From contig DCIW01000032.1 of assembly GCA_002317225.1 (NCBI GenBank), forward strand, positions 1-12,815: a stretch of 12,815 nucleotides of DNA, written 5' to 3'. The first letter of the stretch is position 1, and every line of letters begins with the position of its first letter. The position numbers and the translations under genes are program-made. Below the pieces are notes generated by a model that worked only from the letters and a program-made list of their open reading frames with translations, did no database searches and had not been told where the DNA came from. This DNA comes from Prevotellaceae bacterium UBA1716 (GTDB lineage Bacteria; Bacteroidota; Bacteroidia; Bacteroidales; Bacteroidaceae). Positions 1 through 5,584 of the stretch are shown here, piece after piece.

Positions 1-416
1 GGGTGAACACCTACCTGAGCACCTGTACCGATGAGGAGAGGACGGATGTAGAGTGTAGCACCGCTCTCGTATGGTGGGATAAAACGCTCATTGAGGCGAA
101 CTACCTTATCAACCATCTCATTGAACTTCTCTGTTGGGAGTTCAGGCATAAGTATACCACGACATGTTGACTGCATACGAGCAGCATTCTCTTCGCTACG
201 GAACACACGAACCTTGCCGTCTGGGCAACGGTATGCCTTGAGTCCCTCAAAACATTCCTGGCCATAGTGAAGACATGTTGCAGCCATGTGCAACGGAATA
301 GTCTCTTCGGAGCAAGTCTCAATCTCGCCCCACTTGCCGTCACGATAGTAACAGCGTACATTGTAGTCTGTCTTGCGATAACCGAATCCAAGATTAGACC
401 AATCTAATTCTGCCAT
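1..416 (-). CDS. ilvE: Branched-chain amino acid aminotransferase, N-terminal part (cut by window edge)
   Basis: The first 138 codons of a PLP-dependent (fold type IV) aminotransferase that interconverts Leu, Ile and Val with their 2-oxo acids in the cytoplasm. The protein begins MAELDWSNLGFGYRKTD and carries the family signature HYGQECFEGLKAYR (about residues 55-68), followed by VRVFRSEENAARM and an LYIRPLLIGTG strand, in the order expected for the IlvE type of about 340 residues. The PLP-binding lysine lies beyond the left edge and cannot be checked. The start at 414-416 is the only sensible ATG and is preceded by a -7 box at 447-454. It is transcribed divergently from the pectin genes. There is no sign of damage in the visible part. 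D-amino-acid or ADC-lyase relatives are less likely given the GQECFEGLKAYR motif. Confidence 0.93.
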   Translation of the reverse strand, partial: MAELDWSNLGFGYRKTDYNVRCYYRDGKWGEIETCSEETIPLHMAATCLHYGQECFEGLKAYRCPDGKVRVFRSEENAARMQSTCRGILMPELPTEKFNEMVDKVVRLNERFIPPYESGATLYIRPLLIGTGAQVGVH

Positions 417-446
417 ATTATTTATTGTTTTAATGTTATTTTTCGG

Positions 447-454
447 CAAAATTA
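447..454 (-). promoter_or_regulatory. Candidate -7 promoter box for ilvE
   Basis: On the minus strand this reads TAATTTTG, an exact match to the Bacteroidota TAnnTTTG box, about 30 bases before the ilvE start. A TTG-containing partner lies about 21 bases further upstream (minus strand, near 476-479), roughly where the -33 element belongs. The assignment is by motif only. Confidence 0.5.
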
Positions 455-497
455 GTGATTTTTATTGAAACTATGCAATAATAAGAAGGAAAAACAT

Positions 498-505
498 TAC
501 ATTTG
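498..505 (+). promoter_or_regulatory. Candidate -7 promoter box for the exo-lyase gene
   Basis: TACATTTG matches TAnnTTTG exactly and ends 19 bases before the ATG at 525. No good TTTG partner is seen at the -33 position. If it is real, it lies inside the TTG-extended reading frame that begins at 465 and so supports the ATG at 525 as the true start. Confidence 0.4.
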
Positions 506-524
506 TAAAAAAAAATTACGGTCA

Positions 525-3467
525 ATGCTTAAATCTGCTATCTCACTTATATTATTTTTCTTCATTCCGCTGCTTGTTTTTGCACAAGGAGAAGACTGGA
601 CGATTGAGGCAGAAGATGGTGTCGGAAGTGCCGTTTGGAACAAAAACACATGCGACATCGATGCTCCGAAGGGTTTTACGCTATGGAACAAAAACTTGAT
701 GGAGGGCAATATCTGCATCGAATATGAGGCACGAATCGTTGCCGACAAGAAGTATAAGGACAAAGAAGGAAAGGTGAGGATTTCGGACTTGAACTGCTTT
801 GTTCTTGCTGATAAATGTGGCGGTTATGGAGGCAAATTCGTCAACAATTATGCCCTCTCAATGTATTATGTAGGGTATGGCGGCAATTGGAATACGACGA
901 CTCGTTTTCGCAGATATAATGGCGACAAACGTGGAATTGACTCTGCACAGTATCGCCCTATTATATTAAAGGAATATACCGACGCAGAGCATTTGCTCAA
1001 AGGCAATCATTGGTATAAGATTAGGATTGAGGTGAAGGACGGTCGATTCAGATATTATATTGATAATGAACTGCTCGTCGATTATGTTGACCCCAAACCT
1101 TTGACTAAAGGATATTTTGGTTTTAGGACAACACTTTCACATGCTCAGTTGCGCAATTTCAAATATGAATGCAACAACCTTGATAATGAACCGATTGTAG
1201 TAAGACATATCAGTGGAAAGAAAACATCACGTGCAGGTATCGTCACTTTCGGTGTGCCTTTTGCACAAGGGGAGAAGAATGATAACAACTTTACTGCATT
1301 CCACCAAGATGAAGAACTTCCATTTTCCACATGGCGTCTTGCTTCATGGCCAGATGGTAGTGCCAAGTGGCAAGCTTTCTGTGTGGCAGTTCCTGAGGGA
1401 TGTGATTCGCTGTATATCGTAAAAGAGAAAATAAGAAAGGCTTTATTGATGCCTCCGCCTATGAAAAAAGTACCTCCGTTCTCTGTCACATTGAACGGAA
1501 AGGAACAGACTGTTACGAGTAAGGTTGTTGAAGCCAATGACAATATGCGTATCGTAACGAAATACATAGGCAACAATTTCATCGTCCGCACTTATCAATA
1601 TAAATTTTCAGATGAAGTAAAACTTGTTCACACGCTCCTTGTCGATAGTGCGTTAAATAAGGAAGGACTCAACGAATTAAGCATTCATTTCAAAGTGCCA
1701 ATGCATGGTGAAGCATACGAAAGATATGTAAGTTGGGGCCCCCTACCCCCCCAAGGGGGCATGCTGGCGCTTGGAAGTCCACGAGATTCATCCTTGACTA
1801 ACCGGATGGTCGCCCCCTTGGGGGGACGGGGGGCTTCTGTTCAGCCACTTATTGCCCGTCGTCCTATCAATCTTGAGGCTAATGATGCCATCACACAAAA
1901 TATGATAAAGAATATCGCTCAATGGGATGGTTTCAGACTTTCGCAACTGTCAGCAAACGGTTATTCTATTCGCAAAAGGGCAACAAGCGTTTCGCCTTGG
2001 ATTGGCACTATTGAGGGGCATCGTCACAATGGTCAGATGACTATTGGCGACAGCATTTCTGCCTACTCATTCCGATTGGAAGACTTTTGGGAGAGTTATC
2101 CTTCCACACTTCAAGTGGACTGTGCCCGCAGCGATACTGCCATCGTGACTATCAGTCTTTATTCGCCTGAGGCTGAACCATATAGTTTTGAACATTACGA
2201 CACTATCGCCCATACTCTCGAAGCAGCATACGAAGATGTGCAACCAGGTCTCTCTACAGCTTGGGGAATTGCACGTACCTCCACAATCATCATCTCAAGC
2301 AATCCGGATGGACGCCCCCTTTGGGGGTCGGGGGGCTTTTGCTGTACTCCCGAATATCTCCACCGCAAACGAGCATTTGGCATTTGGTCTCTTCCTACTA
2401 TCGAGAACTCTCGTGATTCGCTAATTGAAAGCACTCTCGACAGCATCATGTCTTTCTACGAAAAAGAGATTGAGCGTAATGGTTGGTACGGCTATTTCAA
2501 CTATGGCGATGTGATGCACGCATACGATTCTTCAAGAGACGAATGGCGATACGATGTGGGCGGTTTTGCTTGGGACAACACCGAACTTGGCACTCCTGCT
2601 ATGCTTTGGTATCAGTTCCTTAGAACGGGCGATCCAAAGGTGTGGCGTATGGCAGAAGCAATGACCCGCCATTGCAGCGAAGTGGACACTTATCATCTCG
2701 GTCCTCATGCAGGACTTGGCAGTCGACACAATGTGACTCACTGGGGCTGTGGAGCAAAAGAAGCACGCATATCTGAGGCTTGGTGGAACCGCTTCTATTA
2801 TTATCTTACGGCTGATGACCGTATTGGCGACATCATGCACGAAGTGGTTGATGCCGACACCTTATTATATACATTAGACCCTATGCGATTGGCTCAGCCA
2901 CGAGAGCAGTACCCTTGTTCGGCTCCAGCACGATTGAGGATCGGACCAGATTGGTTGGGATATGCAAGCAATTGGTTTACGGAATATGAACGAAACGGCA
3001 ACAAATCATATCTTGACAAGACCATAAACGGCATGACCTCCATTGCCAATCTTCCTAATGGTTTCTATCAAGGTCCACTTGCATTGGGTTATGACCCTAA
3101 GACTGGTATCATTTCGACTGATATGCCGGAAGCACTTTCGAGCAATCATCTTATGCCTATCATGGGTGGTTTCGAACTTATCAACGAGATGGAGATGTCG
3201 ATTCCTCACCCTCAGTTCTATGCCACCTGGCTTGCACACAACAAGGAATATAAGGAGAATGCGTTGAAGATAAGAAAGAACAAATTCCTCATTCCTCGTC
3301 TCTCCGCTTATGCCGGTTGGCGACTCGGAGACGAACGACTAAAAAAACAAGCTTGGGACGATCTGCTTAACCACCTCCCTCTCGCTCCAAAACCACAGAT
3401 TTGGACAAACGATTGTGCCACTTGGACTATGGACGCAATTTTCTTGAAAGAAGTAATCAATAAATAA
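525..3467 (+). CDS. Secreted PcRGLX/YetA-like protein, candidate exo-rhamnogalacturonan lyase (PL26 type) with N-terminal DUF6250-like domain
   Basis: A 980-residue exported protein. Residues 1-21 are a signal peptide (MLKSAISLILFFFIPLLVFA, then QGEDW), so the ATG at 525 is preferred over the TTG at 465. Residues about 22-215 form a beta-sandwich resembling DUF6250 (FRRYNGD, HWYKIRIEVKDGRFRYYID, GYFGFRTT). A RIFT-barrel domain follows with GIVTFGVPFAQGE and the hallmark WPDGSAKW (275-282), then a second domain with GYSIRKRAT, DFWESYPS, YEDVQPG and GIARTS, then a helical C-terminal domain with YGDVMHAYD (from 660) and RHNVTHWG (734-741). This order matches PcRGLX/YetA proteins; the characterised member is an exo-acting lyase on rhamnogalacturonan I, so activity here is inferred. 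The gene precedes a GH105 gene, the natural next step. Three GC-rich palindromic elements lie within the frame (1738-1760, 1798-1834, 2298-2336), near residues 405-412, 425-437 and 592-604. Confidence 0.8.
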   Translation: MLKSAISLILFFFIPLLVFAQGEDWTIEAEDGVGSAVWNKNTCDIDAPKGFTLWNKNLMEGNICIEYEARIVADKKYKDKEGKVRISDLNCFVLADKCGGYGGKFVNNYALSMYYVGYGGNWNTTTRFRRYNGDKRGIDSAQYRPIILKEYTDAEHLLKGNHWYKIRIEVKDGRFRYYIDNELLVDYVDPKPLTKGYFGFRTTLSHAQLRNFKYECNNLDNEPIVVRHISGKKTSRAGIVTFGVPFAQGEKNDNNFTAFHQDEELPFSTWRLASWPDGSAKWQAFCVAVPEGCDSLYIVKEKIRKALLMPPPMKKVPPFSVTLNGKEQTVTSKVVEANDNMRIVTKYIGNNFIVRTYQYKFSDEVKLVHTLLVDSALNKEGLNELSIHFKVPMHGEAYERYVSWGPLPPQGGMLALGSPRDSSLTNRMVAPLGGRGASVQPLIARRPINLEANDAITQNMIKNIAQWDGFRLSQLSANGYSIRKRATSVSPWIGTIEGHRHNGQMTIGDSISAYSFRLEDFWESYPSTLQVDCARSDTAIVTISLYSPEAEPYSFEHYDTIAHTLEAAYEDVQPGLSTAWGIARTSTIIISSNPDGRPLWGSGGFCCTPEYLHRKRAFGIWSLPTIENSRDSLIESTLDSIMSFYEKEIERNGWYGYFNYGDVMHAYDSSRDEWRYDVGGFAWDNTELGTPAMLWYQFLRTGDPKVWRMAEAMTRHCSEVDTYHLGPHAGLGSRHNVTHWGCGAKEARISEAWWNRFYYYLTADDRIGDIMHEVVDADTLLYTLDPMRLAQPREQYPCSAPARLRIGPDWLGYASNWFTEYERNGNKSYLDKTINGMTSIANLPNGFYQGPLALGYDPKTGIISTDMPEALSSNHLMPIMGGFELINEMEMSIPHPQFYATWLAHNKEYKENALKIRKNKFLIPRLSAYAGWRLGDERLKKQAWDDLLNHLPLAPKPQIWTNDCATWTMDAIFLKEVINK
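1738..1760 (-). repeat. GC-rich palindromic element, copy A, inside the exo-lyase gene
   Basis: This C5-TA-C7-AA-G5 tract reads on the minus strand as GCCCCCTTGGGGGGG followed by TAGGGGGC. It matches copy B (1812-1834) at 20 of 23 positions when reverse-complemented. It is translated as GPLPPQGG without breaking the frame. Unlike the other copies it lacks the CCGGATGG flank. It may be the inverted arm of a composite unit with copy B. Confidence 0.75.
1798..1834 (+). repeat. GC-rich palindromic element, copy B, inside the exo-lyase gene
   Basis: The flank AACCGGATGGTC is followed by a 23-base core at 1812-1834 (GCCCCCTTGGGGGG, AC, GGGGGGC). It is read as TNRMVAPLGGRGAS. The core differs from copy C at 2 of 23 positions and is the inverted partner of copy A, 51 bases upstream. 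Confidence 0.8.
2298..2336 (+). repeat. GC-rich palindromic element, copy C, inside the exo-lyase gene
   Basis: The flank AGCAATCCGGATGGAC is followed by the 23-base core at 2314-2336 (GCCCCCTTTGGGGG, TC, GGGGGGC). It is translated SNPDGRPLWGSGG, a different reading frame from copy B. It sits between the GIARTS motif and the TPEYLH segment, a variable linker in the family. Confidence 0.8.
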
Positions 3468-3475
3468 TTATATCC

Positions 3476-3548
3476 CGAATTTGCGAATTATAGAATTAAA
3501 GATATCCAATAAAAGACACCGTCGAGCATTCGATAATTCGATAATTCG
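3476..3548. repeat. Inverted repeat of ATAATTCG-type words between the two pectin genes
   Basis: The left arm at 3476-3496 and the right arm at 3528-3548 are reverse complements at 18 of 21 positions, with a 31-base loop. The arms are built from the word ATAATTCG in near-tandem (ATTCGATAATTCGATAATTCG-like on the right). It fills most of the 98-base gap. It could fold in mRNA and set the ratio of the two enzymes, or it may be only a dispersed repeat; there is no T-tract to make it a classical terminator. Confidence 0.65.
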
Positions 3549-3565
3549 TGATAAAAAACATCATC

Positions 3566-4924
3566 ATGAAACATTTCCTAACAACCTCATTAATTATTTT
3601 CATTCCGCTATTTTCAAATGCTCAAGTGCAGAACGACGCTACTGCCCCACTCCACCTCATGAAACCTGCATACAAATATCCGTATGGAGTGCCAAAGAAA
3701 GAGGATGTGAAGGCTTCACTCGACCGAATACTAAATTATCTTGATGCCACTACTTTTGCTGAATTAGATGAGACTGGCAAACAATTGAAACGTGGCGACT
3801 TCCGACTCACTTCTTACGAATGGGGAGTGACCTATTCGGCTATGCTTCGTGCTGGGGAACTGCTTGGAGATAAGCGATATACGGATTATGCTACGAAGCG
3901 AATGTCGTTCCTTGCAGAACAAGCACCAAAGTTTAAGAAGTGGTTGGATAAGGGCGAAAAGATTGACCCGTTGATGCGACAGGTGGTATCGCCTAAAGCA
4001 CTTGATGATTGTGGTGCTATTTGTTGTGCGATGGTAAAGACCCTCTCGCTCCCCCTAAAAGGGGGAAGAGCCTCCGGATTGTTTAGGGAGCAGATTGAGA
4101 GATATTATGATTTCATAAAGAATAAGGAGTACAGATATGAGGATGGTCAGTTTGCCCGTCTTCGTCCGGTAAAGAATACAGTATGGCTTGATGATATGTT
4201 TATGGGTATTCCGGCTCTTGCACTTTATGGAGATTGGGACGAAGCAATGAAGCAGTTCCGACTCTTCCATGACAAGATGTGGGTGCCGTCAAAGCAACTC
4301 TATCGTCATGGTTGGGTGCCTTCCAACAACCCGGATGGCACTCCCCTCCCAATAAAGGGGGAGGGGTCGGGGGAGAGGGTCCACCCTTCTTTCTTCTGGG
4401 GCCGTGCAAATGGTTGGGCTCTCCTAACTGCCTGCGAACTTCTCGACGTAAAGGAAGACCCATACATCATGCAATGCTTCAAAGAGCACCTGAATGGTTT
4501 ATGTGCACTGCAAGGTTTTGATGGTGCTTGGCATCAACTCCTCGACCGCAATGACACTTATCTCGAAACGTCTTGTACTGCCATCTATTGCTACTGTCTT
4601 GCTCACGCCATCAACAAAGGTTGGATTGAACCAGAACCATACGTAGGACAGACTCTCCTTGCCTGGAACTATGTGAATGCTCATATCACCGAACGCGGTC
4701 AAGTCTCAGGCACATGCGTTGGTACAGGTCTTGCTTTCGACCCCGCCTTCTATGCCTATCGCCCTGTCAACAACTATGCAGCCCATGGCTATGGCCCTAC
4801 CATCTGGGCAGGAGCCGAAGTCTATGAACTCATCAACAAGCATTGCATAAAGACAAATGACTCGGCAGTTCATTATTATCCAGAAGATCCGAATACTGAC
4901 GAACCGATTTTCTATGTGAAGTGA
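3566..4924 (+). CDS. Secreted GH105 unsaturated rhamnogalacturonyl hydrolase (YteR/YesR type)
   Basis: A 452-residue exported enzyme of the GH88/GH105 (alpha/alpha)6-barrel class. It would hydrolyse the unsaturated galacturonyl-rhamnose disaccharide left by rhamnogalacturonan lyases. A signal peptide is visible (MKHFLTTSLIIFIPLFSNA, then QVQND), which favours the ATG at 3566 over the GTG at 3548. Motifs in order are FRLTSYEWGVTYSAML, DDCGAICCAMVK, YRYEDGQFARLRP, WLDDMFMG (207-214, with the catalytic Asp pair corresponding by motif to YteR Asp143), LYRHGW, and FWGRANGW (277-284, substrate-binding W/R/W). The length is slightly above the usual 370-430. Two palindromic elements are read in frame near residues 158-173 and 254-272, the second just before the substrate-binding motif. 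The last two codons and the stop codon lie in the arm of a downstream inverted repeat. The gene is probably co-transcribed with the lyase gene 98 bases upstream. Confidence 0.9.
   Translation: MKHFLTTSLIIFIPLFSNAQVQNDATAPLHLMKPAYKYPYGVPKKEDVKASLDRILNYLDATTFAELDETGKQLKRGDFRLTSYEWGVTYSAMLRAGELLGDKRYTDYATKRMSFLAEQAPKFKKWLDKGEKIDPLMRQVVSPKALDDCGAICCAMVKTLSLPLKGGRASGLFREQIERYYDFIKNKEYRYEDGQFARLRPVKNTVWLDDMFMGIPALALYGDWDEAMKQFRLFHDKMWVPSKQLYRHGWVPSNNPDGTPLPIKGEGSGERVHPSFFWGRANGWALLTACELLDVKEDPYIMQCFKEHLNGLCALQGFDGAWHQLLDRNDTYLETSCTAIYCYCLAHAINKGWIEPEPYVGQTLLAWNYVNAHITERGQVSGTCVGTGLAFDPAFYAYRPVNNYAAHGYGPTIWAGAEVYELINKHCIKTNDSAVHYYPEDPNTDEPIFYVK
4039..4082 (-). repeat. GC-rich palindromic element, copy D, inside the GH105 gene (reverse orientation)
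   Basis: On the minus strand it reads AATCCGGAGG, then CTCTTCCCCCTTTTAGGGGG, and ends GAGAGGGTC, the same two ends as copy E. Translated on the plus strand it gives TLSLPLKGGRASGL. It lies between the DCGAICCAMVK helix and the EQIERYYDFI helix, a surface turn in the barrel fold. From AATCCGG to GAGAGGGTC it is 42 bases, a multiple of three. Confidence 0.75.
4325..4381 (+). repeat. GC-rich palindromic element, copy E, inside the GH105 gene
   Basis: The flank AACAACCCGGATGGCA is followed by CTCCCCTCCC (4341-4350), a short AATAAA loop, GGGGGAGGGG (4357-4366), then TCGGGGGAGAGGGTC. Translation gives NNPDGTPLPIKGEGSGERV, which shares NPDGxPL with copy C. It falls between LYRHGW and HPSFFWGRANGW, directly next to the substrate-binding region. 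Confidence 0.8.
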
Positions 4925-5017
4925 AAAGTGAATAGTGAAAAGTGAAAAATATATTATACTTGCTATCCTGATGGTTGTAATTTGCATTTTTCACTCTTCA
5001 CTATTCACTTTTCACTT
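4919..5017. repeat. Long inverted repeat of AGTGAAA words after the GH105 gene
   Basis: The left arm at 4919-4950 and the right arm at 4986-5017 are reverse complements at 31 of 32 positions, with a 35-base loop. The arms consist of AGTGAA words (AAGTGAAAAGTGAATAG and onward). The GH105 stop codon (4922-4924) is inside the left arm, so the repeat defines the end of that protein. The transcript would form a very stable A-U-rich hairpin, able to act as a 3'-end barrier between the pectin genes and the sigma factor gene. Confidence 0.85.
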
Positions 5018-5058
5018 AAAATCATATCCAACAATAAAAAAAATTCGTTTGAGGTTAG

Positions 5059-5095
5059 TCTTTTCATCCCCTTAAAGGTATAGGGGATAAAAAGA
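5059..5095. promoter_or_regulatory. Inverted repeat immediately upstream of the ECF sigma gene
   Basis: TCTTTTCATCCCCT (5059-5072) and AGGGGATAAAAAGA (5082-5095) are reverse complements at 13 of 14 positions around a 9-base loop, ending 12 bases before the ATG at 5108. The position fits an operator or a 5'-leader hairpin that controls the sigma/TonB-like pair. No clear TAnnTTTG box was found in this leader, so the sigma gene may use an alternative promoter, possibly its own. Confidence 0.6.
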
Positions 5096-5107
5096 TGTGA
5101 CAAGAAC

Positions 5108-5584
5108 ATGAAAAATGAAGAGATAAAAAGACTGTTTCAGCAGCACTATTCCAAGATGTACAGGGTGGCGCGCACCATTCTGTTGGATGAGCATGAAAGC
5201 AAAGATGTGGTCAGCGACATCTTTGAACGACTGCTTAGTGGCAATACTGTGCTGCTCCCTGCTACCGAGGAACGCTATCTGCTGACAAGCGTTCGTAACC
5301 AATGCATCAAGCGACTTCATCATGAGGAAGTCAAGAGACTTGCTGCCGAAAGTTACTCTAAGGAGCAGGACGACACAGAGGATGACGAACGTCTTGGCGA
5401 AGTAATAGACTTTGCCCGACAGTCCCTCTCTGTACAGGAACAGCGTATCTTCGACCTGCGGTTCAACCAAGGATGCAGCTATGAAGAAATTGCCATAGCA
5501 GAAGGCATCAGCAAGGTGGCCGTATGGAAGCATCTTTCACATCTTATTACCATTATCAAAGAACATTTTAATTCAAGCAAATGA
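5108..5584 (+). CDS. ECF-family RNA polymerase sigma factor
   Basis: A 158-residue sigma-70 family protein of the extracytoplasmic-function type, with only regions 2 and 4. Region 2 is near residues 8-75 (LFQQHYSKMYRVARTILLDE, DVVSDIFERLL, YLLTSVRNQCIKRL). Region 4 is near 105-155 (LSVQEQRIFDLRFNQGCSYEEIA, then the recognition helix ISKVAVWKHLSHL). An acidic linker (EQDDTEDDE) joins them. The gene overlaps the next by ATGA, so the two are almost certainly translated as a pair. This type in Bacteroidota usually answers to a membrane anti-sigma factor encoded next door, and the neighbour fits that place. Specific targets cannot be read from the sequence; the upstream pectin genes are separated from it by a strong hairpin, so co-regulation is only a possibility. 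Confidence 0.93.
   Translation: MKNEEIKRLFQQHYSKMYRVARTILLDEHESKDVVSDIFERLLSGNTVLLPATEERYLLTSVRNQCIKRLHHEEVKRLAAESYSKEQDDTEDDERLGEVIDFARQSLSVQEQRIFDLRFNQGCSYEEIAIAEGISKVAVWKHLSHLITIIKEHFNSSK

Noticed and set aside
465..524. TTG-started extension of the exo-lyase gene, adding 20 residues
   Set aside because: It places a Lys-rich stretch before a good signal peptide and overlaps the likely -7 box at 498-505. The ATG at 525 explains the protein better.
1738..1834. The GC-rich tracts as transcription terminators or an end-of-gene signal
   Set aside because: They lie well inside a continuous, conserved reading frame with family motifs on both sides, and no T-tract follows.
3548..3565. GTG-started extension of the GH105 gene
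   Set aside because: It lies at the edge of the ATAATTCG inverted repeat and adds only six residues before a signal peptide that begins well at the ATG at 3566.
1738..4381. The GC-rich tracts as sequencing or assembly errors
   Set aside because: Five copies with shared flanks, in two orientations, all keep the frame. Random homopolymer errors would be expected to shift it. This cannot be fully excluded without reads.
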